Source: Euglena gracilis
Taxonomy: Eukaryota > Euglenida > Euglenophyceae > Euglenales
Direction of reading: 5' to 3'
NCBI GenBank assembly: GCA_039621445.1
Contig: CP154956.1
Coordinates: 36,464,444 to 36,528,443, forward strand
Length of the DNA: 64,000 nucleotides
The notes below the pieces were generated by a model that ran no database searches, was not told where the DNA came from, and was given only the letters and a program-made list of their open reading frames with translations. Made by a program: the position numbers and the translations under genes. Position 1 is the first letter of the stretch; each line of letters opens with the position of its first letter. Shown here in pieces: positions 20,856 to 32,800 of the stretch.

Positions 20856-23800
20856 CATACACAGACACACAACACACTGGAGGGGGCGGCGGTGGCAAAG
20901 AGCTGCCACAGCTGCAGGAAGCCCACGAACGACACGCCAGTGTCCTGCACACTGAGCTGCCATATGCCCTTCGGCTGGGGGGACTTGATGTTGGACAGCG
21001 ACTGCAAGGGCTGGAATGCCACCCGCGGGAAGTGGGGTCCAATCGTTGGCCCACTCACCAGGACCTCCCCTAAGTACCAGAAAACATGGGCAAGAACTAA
21101 GGGCAGGGGTTTTCTTAAGGACCCCGGGGGGGGTTCACAGTCTGGCTGGAAAAAGGTGCTGGCTGGACCACCCCCCCCCCCTAGCCGAACCCTGCCGACG
21201 ATTTCGCTGCACTGTCAGATCCTCGAGAAAATCTGACGATGGGCACCAGGATACAGATAAAACGATACGGACAGTGCTGCCCAACCCCCCTTACTCACCC
21301 CAGGTTGGCAGAAGGCTTTTCCGCTTTCCACCCCCACCCCCCGTGGGGGTTCCAGGGGATCCGGTCCGTTTTTTCAACCAAAATTTGAGACGAGGAACCA
21401 AAAACCCCCCAAAAAATGCATTTTTTGGCCATTTTTTAACCACTTTTTTCAAATTTCAAAAAAATTAGCGCATTTGTGCCGAAAATTCTTCATTTTCTTT
21501 CTTTTCTTTCGGTGCAGCCCGGCTTTGTTATTTTTCTTTATTCTTGGCCAGTTTTGACCCCTTTTTTGAAAAACTTTCAGTGCCATTGCGCCGAATTTTT
21601 CTTTCGGTACAGCCTAGCTTTGTTACATTTAATTATTTATTTCAGTGGGACCCCCCCCCGGGCTCCGCCACCCAGCTGGAAGTGGCTGGGAAAAAAAAAG
21701 TGCTGGCTGGACCACCCCAGGGGGTGGGGTCCCCTCCAGCTTTAGAAAACCCCTGACTGGGGGGGGGGGGGGGGGGGGGGATTAATTGGCCCAAATAATG
21801 GGAAAACAAACAGGGGTATGGTGCTGACACAAGGGGTGGCACCCCAGCTAAAAATAATAAAGCAAATTTTTTTCATTTGTGGTCCATTTTTTCCAACTAA
21901 AGCATTAAAATGCAAAAATCAACCACCAAACCAAACCAAACCAAGTTCCTTGGGGAGCCCAATGTAAAAACTGACTGTGGCATCGCACAAATGTGAAACC
22001 TCCAAAAAAAAGTTTCAGGATTCCAATGCTGAGGCCTGAGGTCCAGGACAGTCTGATTTGTGAGTGTGAGGGTTGGTGTGGTGAGTGGTCTAGTAGGTGG
22101 ACTCTACACACATGTTGCAGACGAGACAAAAAAAAATGGTGCGCCAGAGATTCATCACTGCAGGGATCCTCACACGTCCGTGCTGGCCGAGGCCAAAATG
22201 TATCCGTGATTTTCCGTGATTTTCCGTGATTTTCCGTGATTTTCCGTGAATTTCCTGTTTCCGGAAAAGGTCAAAGGCCACATTCCATTCTGCACTGGAG
22301 CCATATTTGGGCGGTTGTGGCAGCAGATCGTTTCTCCATAATATAGTCCTGGAGATCCCCCAGTTCCTATTCACACCTGTATATGAAAACAAAAAACGTA
22401 CAGGAGGGGAAAAAACAACCTTTTGTCCTTGAATTTTTTTTCTTGATTGCCCCTAAATGGGTTGCCAAAACCCTGTCAGCAGACCGATATAGCGATTGAC
22501 CCTTCCGCATGCAGCCTGGGCGGGAAGGTGGAAAATCATAAAACCCAGACGCCCTCAACTTGTGTGTATTTCTGGAGAACACCTCTGATGCTCTCGAGGT
22601 CCAATTTTGTGACCGGGAGACCAGAATGGTCTGTGATTGTCTGGGTGAGGTTTTGCTTAATTCACCGACTCCCGAAAATCCAACTGCTTCAGTGGGGTGT
22701 CCTGGCTAGGAAGAAAATTTACAAAAAAAATGAATTGGACGACATTGTCTGTTTGGAAAGGCAGAGAATAAACAAAGCATCCCATCAAAATGTGTCTGCA
22801 CAAACAAAACACATTCAAAAAAAAGACCAAAAATTTTTTCTGGACCCTCCTCCTCATCCGTGAATTTCCGTGATTTTCCGTGATTTCCGTGAAAATGGCC
22901 TTCCGCCCATTTCCGTGATCCTCCGTGAATTTCCGTGAATTTCCTTTTCAGGACGTGTGAGGATCCCTGATCACTGGGAGCTTGAAGCAGGCGGAGCGGT
23001 ACAGTGGGAAACCACCCAGGTGCAGGGGTTGGGGGGGGTTCAGGGCGAGCCACACACACACACACACATACTCACACTCGGCCAGGCACAGAATAAACCC
23101 CCCAAATAACACACACACCCAAATAACACCCCCCCCAAATAACACACACCCCCTCCGGGGCCGATTTCGAGCGCCTAAATAACACCCCCCACCCCTGTTT
23201 TCCTTTGGTTTTACATGTAAAAATAACACCCCCCAAATAACACCCCCCCAGGGTTCGATATAAGGACAGGTGGGGGGGGTGGTCCGGACCCCCCCCCTGC
23301 GGGCCAGGGGGGGGGGGGGGTGGGGGGGGACACCCCCCCCCCACCTAAACAGGTGCGCGGTCTGGGTTACCGAATTTCGGCCCGGCGCGAAGCGCCGGGC
23401 CGAAAATTTTTGACCCCCCAAAACGACCAAAGTGCCATTTTGGGCACTTTTTGGGCAAAAATGTGCCAAAAATGCAAAAAAAATTTCGGCGCGAAGCGCC
23501 GGAGGAAAAAATTGACCCTTTTTGGGGGGGGTCCCGGGAACCCCCCCGAGGGTCGGGGGCAGGTGGGGGGGGGGGTCCGGACCCTCCCTGCGGGCCAGGA
23601 GGGGGGGGGGTGGGGGGACACCCCCCCACCTAAACCATGTACGCCCTCCTTATATCAAACCCTGCCCCCCCCCCTGGGCCCCCAGCTCGGGTGCCCAAAT
23701 AACACACCAGGGGGGGGGGGGTTACAATCATCATCAGCACAAAATTTTTGTAGTGAACAATTTAGGTGCGCTATTTATTGCACCAATGTGCAATGGAGTC

Positions 23801-26800
23801 ATCCAGCATTTCGGGTGCATGCACAACGGGCCATGGGAGACCTGTGTCCACAGACCGTACAGTTCCAGCCTTGCTTTTTGTGCGGCTGTAAAACACCATC
23901 TGGGCTTCAAAAACAAGGGACTTACAAGTGGGGTATCAGCCCTTTTCGGGAAGATTTACGTTTTTTAAAACGATGAGTAAAAACCAGCGGGGTGGTACTT
24001 TAACAACAGCACCACCCCGACAAATTGTGGGGGGGGGAGGGGTAATATCCCTCCCTCCCCTGCAGCCTCGGTCAGTTGGAGTGTGGGGCCCCCCGGCCCG
24101 GCCGAGTACGTGCTGAAGGCGCTGATGGGCGCGGTGGCGGCGGACTGGCCCGCGGAGTCCGTGAAGTTGGCGTACATGTTGGCCCCGGCTGGGGGGGGGG
24201 GGGGGGGGGGAGGACCGGTCGGGCGAAAATGCGGGTGGGGCGTGGTTTGCAATGCGATCCGTGGGGCGTGCATGCGGGGTTTCCGCAGCGCCGCAGGGCC
24301 GTTTCCCCCCCTGGAGTGCACTCCCCCCAAGCCGTCAGACCCCGCCTTTTCTTTCTTTTCTTCGTTTCTTGTTATTTCTTTTTCTTCTTTTTTCTTTCTT
24401 TTTCCCGGTGGCGATTTTAACATAAATGTAGTAATAAGCTGCTGTGGTTTGTTTGGCATTGAGGGCTTTTGCTTTGCGAAGCTCCGATCCAAACCTGGCC
24501 AGCCGCTGCAGCCACTGGATCCCTCCTTCCACCGACCCTCCAGGCGCGTGCTAAGTCAAGTCCCTCTAGTCCCTCCCCTGCCAACCAACTCTGCCCTTCA
24601 GAGTCGTCGAGAAACCTCAACTGACATTTTGTTGAGAAACGGGCCACCGTCGGTCTCCTCCATGGACCAGACCCCCCGTCCTCAGCGCACACGCAGCGGA
24701 CTGGTCTCCATTGGGGGGTTAGGCCAGGGCCCGGCCCGCCCACACTTGACGGCGCCTGTCCTTGTCACAGGTGCACTCAGTCGTGTGTTTCCAAAAGCCA
24801 GCAAGCCGTGTGGGCATGACGAGGTGGAAAAGATGCCTGATTTTCCCCAGCCAGTGAACAAAAACACATCTTTTGTTCGCTCATGCTTTGCTGTCATCCA
24901 GCCACCCACTGCGCCAGGGAAAATCCGGGAGCCAGCGGCAGCACACCCTGTGAAGAGCGGCGGAAGAGCTCCACACGGGTCCCATCGGGGGCGATTAGGA
25001 CAATGTCGAGGTCCGTGATGTACGTGTGGTTGGTCTTGACCTGCACCGTCACTGCAAAAGGGTGGGAAACAATGCGCCGTTTGGTACGTTGGGAAGTCTG
25101 TGAGGACACCCAAACATCGTCTCACATGTTATGTGCAAAAGTGCTTCACAGCCTCTCCCCCCCCCAGGCAATCCTTAAGCGGAAAATAAATTCCTCTTCC
25201 AGAACATCCTGTGAAAATGCACCAGTAGAAATGGCCGAAAAACTGGCCAACCTCAGCGAAAACGGGTCAACTTCGGGGAAAATATTTCTGGCATCCTTAA
25301 CATCAAAAGCTCATCCAAATATCAAAAGAAATGTGTTTTTGAATCATTCATTTTAGACTGTTCGACGCCCAGACCAGCGTTGGCCCGCCTTTTGGCCGAA
25401 GTTGGTCCTTCAGGGGTGGTCCTTAAAGAGGAAAAACAAAAAATCCCGTCCCTTTAAGACAAGGTTTTGTGTGGTGCTGAGCTCTTTACGCGTCTGATGA
25501 TGCCATGCTGCTGCAGATGTTTGAGGCCTGTGGCAGCCGGGGCGGCCTGGCCCGGCCCGGCCGGCAACCCAGGGGCCTGGCCCGGCCCGGCGACCCAGCC
25601 TCTCTTCATCGAACAACAAAAGTATAACAGCATTTTGGGCGATTTTTTTTTACACTTGCCACCCCCTGGCTTTCCAAAATGATGCATCAATGTCCAGAGG
25701 GGGACGAAGCTATTTTACAGATGTTTATTGTCCATCCCCCTGCAAAGTTATTTGGGCACACAAAGCTTTGGGGCACTGAAAAACCATTTCATTTGAACTT
25801 GTGACTGTACGTTGTTTGCCAAACTCACCCGTATTTTCCATGTCCTGGCGGCATGACCACATCAACATAAATACTGGGACAACAAGGGAAAAAATTGTGG
25901 GGCAATTCCTCTTTGTAAATACCTTTAACAGGGGTGGGGTTGCTGAGCTCTTATCCCTTAATGGGGGGAAAGGGTTGGGGTTGAAACCCCCCTGCCCCTG
26001 GAGAGGTAATGAAACCGCGGATAATCACCATGACCTGCCTGGTTCCCAGAAATTTTTTTTCGGGCGTAAGCGACTGGATGTCTAATAATCGAATCACCTC
26101 CGTTTGAGCCCAACTCCCCGCCAGGCCCGAATTATTCATCCGCAAAGGGGTCCAAACTGCAGTTTGGTCTCCTGCCATTTCGCTAGGGTGAGATTTTTTG
26201 GTCAAAAAGAATCGATTTTCGAAAATATCTCGAGAAAACGTTCATTATTTCCGGAGGTGTCGGTCTGACAAAATGCACCCCCGAAGGCTCTATCTGCCCG
26301 AGGCCAATTCGCCGTTTTGGCCGCCGACACACCTGGCCTGTGCTCCGGAGCGATTTTGTGGCCCCCCCCCAAAAAAACGCCAGTGGGGAGTTTTTGGGGG
26401 TGTTTTTTGGTCAAAAATCATTTTCTTCAAGATATCTCGACAATGAAGCAAAATCAAACAAAAAGTCCGGAGAGCAAAAATGAAGCCCTTGGAATGCCCT
26501 ATCCAACCATGCGTGACATTCTAAACAAGCGATTTGGAAAATAAATATACTTCAAAAATCGAACAAACTTTTGGGCGTTTGCTGGAAGAAATTGGATTTT
26601 TCTGAAATTTGCCAGGCGAAATCCGGGACGGATCCTCAAAATGGCGGTGAAAATCCTGGACAAAATTTCGTCCAGAATTTTTCCTACAACGATTTTCCCG
26701 TTCAAGTTCATCGAAAGGGGGCATCCAAACTCAGATCATTCGCCGGGCGCTTCCGTCTGAACTTCGTTGCCCACTAGATGGGAAGGATGCTGTTTTTTTT

Positions 26801-29800
26801 TTGTGGCAAATTTCAGGCATTTGTCAAGCGCCACTGCTCACGGCGATTTTAGGACTGTCTGGGCATCGAACGAACGTTTATCCGGTGTCCAAAACAGATT
26901 TTTTTTTTAAAGTTCCGTGACCTGGGGGGGTGGGTGTGTCCCGGCTGGGCCTCCCTCTCGAGGAGGGGGGGGGGTCGGGCCGAGTGGGTACCCCACCGGA
27001 GGCGGGGTTTTATTCCATTTTCGGCGCGAAGCATCGAAAAAAATTTTGACCCCAAAATTGACCCCCTGAAAGTGGGTCCCACGAGGTGGGTCTGGACCCC
27101 CGGGTCCTAAAAAAACCTCCGGTCCAAAATCAGGAAAAAAGTTGAAAAAGTTCGGGCGCAACTGCGCGCGATCCGACTCCTCCATGAGGCGTGTGCCTCG
27201 GCACTGAAGGCCCTAGCACTGGCAGCGACACTGAGAGAACCAAGGGTGACATGCAGTCTTTACCACTGACCTCCCAGTGGCTGCAGAAGAAAGAATTGGC
27301 CGAAAAACTGCGGAACACACACCAGGCGACAGGAACTCGAGACCTCCGCCTCCCGTGTTGGAAACCCTGAACCAACGAACCAGAGGGAACAACGCCCTTC
27401 ACCGAAACGCGCGCACCTGCGCCTGTGGATGTACACACTTCGTGCGCACTTGCTTTGGATTGAGAGGTGGATGAGGGACACTGAGGCCTTGGATGAAAAC
27501 CCGGACAGAGATGTGATGCCCAGCGCAAATGTCGCGCGCATGTGCGCGCGTCAGTCATCCCCCAGCTTTTAGAATGTGCGGCCCCTATTTTGATGCCCCT
27601 GCCAACAGACACTACGCAGGGAGGCTGCCACTGTCCCCAGGCACAGCACCGGGCGGCTGAGACCTTGACACTGGCAACAGGAGAGGGGTCTTCGGTGGCC
27701 GGGGTCGCGCGCATGTGCGCCCAATTTGGGATCTCTGAAGAAAGAATCACATATCTGAAAACGTGCTGAACGAGGGGGGTTAAACCTCATTGAGCTGCAC
27801 AGTGAAAACGTCCCGCGCTCTTGGTTCCGAAACGCACCCAAAACGCCCTGATTTATTGCGATGGCTGACAACTGGTGCCGCAGTCGGCAGGTCTGATTTT
27901 GAGATCCCTGAAATACCCCCCTCTACAGACCTGGTTTCCGGATTGCACGCAACATGAACACAAATCAAAATCAGACTTACCAAAAAAAGAGGGCATCCTG
28001 GACCCAAATTCAAAAAACGAGGACTCACCGATGAAAATTCCTTTGAAAACAAGCTTAATGCTGCCAAAAACGGTCATCATTTCCCGGAGTTTTAGGCCCA
28101 GCACAAGCAGCACCGCGCCCCACAAACACCTTGAAGCGAGGGTGATGGTGTCTCCATTCCCAAAACACGAAGGGCCGCTGCACACAGACGCACTGACGCA
28201 GCTGTGTTCGCACGCAGGCGCACCCCGCAGGCGGCCCACCTCTAATACATGAGGCGCTGCAGACCTCTGCGTGGAAGCACGCTGAAGATTTCCGAGGCGG
28301 GGGCCACAGCAGAGTTTTACAGACAAGCCTGTAAACTTCCGTCACGGTGGCAAAATGTCGTTCCCCAGTCGCTCAGGGTCGGGGGCAGGTGCACACGGTC
28401 CTGCGGACCAAAAAATATACCGCCTCCGGATATAAGCCCTGGGGTACCCCTTCCAGACGTCAACTTCCGCAACAAGCGCGCGCATCTGCGCACGAACTAG
28501 GGGCTATAGCCGCAGAGAGAGTGTGTGCTCCGGCCCTGTGAGCATGGCCAGGGTGAGGCGATGGTTGCGGTGCTTTGTGGGAAGGGTGTGCAAGTCGTCC
28601 CGCAGCGTCTCCAGGCTCCGACGCTGAACGACAGTGGAAAACGCTGGGACATGAGGCGCGCGCAGATGCGCCCGTGGACACGAGGGAGTTGGGTTTAGGA
28701 AGCGATGGGTGTGCCCCCATTTAGCTTGCCGGTGTGACGGGCTCGGGCAGGAAAACCTCCAGATGGCATGGCTGTTTGCACTGGGCAGAGGGTTTGCTGT
28801 CGCCGGGAGACAGAGGAGGAGAAGGCAATATCTCCGGTTTTTGAACAGAGGAGCATTTTGAAGGAAATTTTGTTCAAACGGGCGCATTTGCGCGCTTGGA
28901 TTGGCCAGAGGCGCACACTCTGCTGACCCCACGTCAAACCATCGGTTGGGGGGTGTCCTCATGTCTCGTACCAACCGTGCGCAGATGCGCCCGTCAGTAG
29001 GTGCCGGGGTCTGTACCACGGCAGGGTCCAGCATCTCCTCCCGCCAGGACGTACACACGGCGTTGCCCAACGCTCAGCACAACACCAGCCCCGCTACCTG
29101 ATGCATGTCCACATGGTCTCCCTGATCATCCACACACCCTGTGCCCCGTGGCACCGGCAGCTCCCAACGCTCCAACCCAGCGGCACCTTGCACAATACAC
29201 CCCACGTCTTGCACGGGTGCGGAGACAGCGAAACCGGCCGTTTTGGGACGTGAAAGCTTTTTCTCAAACGTCCACATTTGGGCGCACATGCGCCCGACCC
29301 GACCACTGAAGATCTCTCTTCTGCCGCTGTCCCCTGGCCTTCAGCCGCCGGGGTTTCAAAGCCGAGACACGAGTGATTTTCTCATTTTGCTTTCGCTGGC
29401 CGAGGTTTCAAACCCGAGCCGTGACAGCCTCTTTCACGTGTGAAAACTTGTCAATCGGAGGCATTTCTCGAGGTTCACACCCCGAGACACCACAACCATG
29501 CGCTCGCAACATGTCCGAGGTACACTGCCAGCCGTAGTTTAAAACACTGAAAATGAAAACAGAGGGACACATCGTGTCCCTCGCGAGCACTTGCGCCCAA
29601 ATCGGCAAAAACCCTTAAGTGCCTGTTTGGCCGTCTAAGTCTGTTGCTTTCAGCAAAATGATAACTTCCTCCGGTGGAAGTTCAGGAACAGCACGGGCAA
29701 ATCTCCCACGCTCGCACTTCTCCCAAGGAACATCCCCGCCCCTCCCAAAGAATGCCGCCACGATCTGTCTGGGCAACCCATGGCCCAGACAGCACCCCCA

Positions 29801-32800
29801 TGGGACCCTTTGGGGGGATTAGGGGATTTCTTAAGCACCCCGGGGGGGGGGGGGTCCAGCCTCCGGCTGGCAAAAAGGCTGCTGGCTGGATTTGAGCTGG
29901 CCGGCTGGACCCCCGCTAAGGGGGTGGGGGGGGGGGGCCATGGCTGGAGGGGGCGGGGCTGGGCTGGGCTGGGTCGGTGAAAAACAAAATTTTCTAAAAA
30001 AAATTGCCATTTTCGACATTTTGGTGGATGGAGCTAGATTAAGGCTGGGGGGCTGTGATGGAGGAAGCTGTGTGAGTGGAAAAAATGCAGGGATGGGTGA
30101 CCTGGGCAGCCCGTTTGGTTTGGCCCAGGTCACGCAGGCCGGCTGGCCCGGCCTCCGGCCGGGCTGGACCCGACTTTATTTCACTCGACCTCCGGGGGGG
30201 GGGGGGGGGAGGGTTCGATATAAAGACAGGTGGGGAGTTGGAGTTGGAGTTGTTGTGCCCCGCGTTGCTGCGCGGTGCCTCCAGTCGTGGGCGTACACAA
30301 GCACCACTCAGGAGGGAACCCCCGGAGCCCGGGGATTAAGATTTGATTTGGGATTTTGGGATTTGGTTGGGGGTTCGCCCGTGGGGGTGTGTGGGGTTTG
30401 GTGTCCAGGGGGTTAATAGAGTGAGTTGCGAAAACTAGAAAATACCGTAATAGTACCGACGGGGTGGGGGATAAGAAAAAAAAACGTGGGCGGATGGTGG
30501 TGGCGGCGGAAAAATAAAAGTCCCCGGGCAAGTGCCGAGGGTTCTGGCTATGTGGCGGGTGATGGAAGGGGTGGGTGTGGGGAAAGGGCCGGTCGCGAAC
30601 ATCGTACGATGATCCCGCCGAGCGCGAAGGGCAGGGAACAGGGCCAGGGCAACGAGGGAGGGGGTCATCTGCGGAAATGAACTTTGTACGATGTGCTGGG
30701 GGGTCTCGGCGCTGGGGGGGGGAGGCGGAGGGGGCTGGCAGAAACACGGTGCCAGGCCCATTGTGACCGGTCCAAGGTTTAAAGTCCAAGAGGCAGCAAA
30801 AGAAATCATAAAATGGTTGGTGCACACAAAATGTGTTTGCATGCTGATGTAAGGCAATGAGATACATCAGCACAAACTCAACAAACCTTGGAGAGAGCTG
30901 TGTCTCACCCCGGTCTGGATGAGGATGGGGCTGCCACATATGAATGTATGGGAGAAGGTAATTGGGCCTGGTGTCATTGAAGGTTGGAGGGGGCTTGGGG
31001 TGCAGGAAGCGCCGATGTAAATTGATTTCTCCCGGGTGTTTCCCCGCCTTTCTGTATTTCCTGAAATTCACAAATGCTATTTTTTTAATATGTTTTATGT
31101 GTATTTCCTCCACAGTGGGTGTTATTTCGGAAAGTTGGGGGTCCGATGCGAAGAGCATTTGAGCTGCCCCACAGGTATGTCAGTGTGTAAACCCCCCCCC
31201 AAATATAAGAAACCCGTTTCTTATATTTGGGTGTCGGCCGATCAGCCCAAAGGGTTTCTTATATTTGGGGGTTTCTTATATTTGGGTGTCGAAGGCCGGC
31301 CCCAAGGGTTTCTTATAAATGGAACTTTTCTTCCTTCGGATCCTTCATATAATTAATTACATGTGACCGCCGTGCGTAGGATTCTTCATGTCTGACTGCC
31401 ATTGAAGCAGTGGGGAAGAGGGTCGTGGCACGGACAGGTGTCTCCAAAACGCAGTTGCTGCTGAACTCTTGCTTTGCAAAGAAGCAATGGACTGGACTGG
31501 CTTCATCTTTGTGTTGACCGCGCCTTGAGATTTGCTGTGGCCCATGGTGAAAATGAGGGGTTTCTTATATTTGGATTGGCGTCCAACAGCCCAGGGGTTT
31601 CTTATATTTGGGAGTTTCTTATATTTGGGTGTCGGCTGAAAATCAGCCAAAGGGTTTCTTATATTTGGGGGTTTCTTATAGCGAGGGGTTTCTTATATTT
31701 GGGGGGGGGGGGTTACTGACTGAAATGAGCTGCAAGAGAAATTTGAGGATTAAGGGAGGGTAAAAGTAGCGGCCGCAGATGAATGGCTGCACTTCAGCAG
31801 CTTGAACAAAGTTTAGACAAAGCGGAGGGAAGAGGTCCCCAAATTCTTGAAGACTAGGGTGGAGTGGGTATGGGGTGGGTGTGGTGGGTGGAGGGGGATG
31901 GAGGTGCACTGCTGCCACATATGAATGCATGGGAGAAGGAAATTGGGCCTGGTGTCATGAAAGTGGGGAGGGGGTGGGGGGTGCAGGAAGCGCCATGTAA
32001 ATTGATTACTTGGCAGGTGGGGGGGGGGGTCCGGACCCCCCCCTGCGGGACAGGAGGGGGGGGGACACCTCCCCCACCTAAACCATGTATGCCCTTCTCA
32101 TATCAAACCCTGGGCGTGGTGTGCCTCCGAGGGGTTCATCATGTAAGCACTAACCTCAGGTAGGGGTGAATGCGGGTGGGGGATGTCTGGGTCATTTCGG
32201 GGCTTGAGCAACAAAGGCCAGGTAATGGGTTGGGGCTGGTCTTTGAGTGCAAGGGCAACGGAGGGCAGCCAGGTGGCTACTGCGTGAGCTACTGGATGCC
32301 GTCCGGTGGGGCCTCCAGACGGGGGGGGGGGGTGCGCACAATGTGCTGACGTTCCGGTGCTGGGGGTTAGGGTTTGGGGGGGGGGGGGCGCGTGCGAGCA
32401 GCTCCGGGGAGGGGGGGAGGGAAATGGGCCGCCGCGGGCTTAGGCGACCGGACCTGTGCTCATTTGGTCCATGGCCCGTTCATAGGCTGGGGTTGGGGCC
32501 GGGCCAGGACGGTAGAGCGAACGCCGGCGCTGCCGCCCAGCGAGAGCCAAGCACCCACACACAGGGTGGGGAGGTGTCTGTCGGAGGGGGGGTTCCGCAT
32601 GCTGTGAGGGGCCCGTCCCAGGATTTTCGCAGCAAGTGCGCGGGGGGGAGGGGGCGGATCGTGTGGGTTCGGGGCTGGGGTGATGCTGATTTGATTGGGG
32701 GGGGGGCGTTAATGGGCACAGCGCCTGAGCGGTGGAAAGTCGTGAGCCGTGGAAAGTCGGGGGGGGGGGCAGCCTGGCGCAAGGGTGGGGGGGGGTTTGT

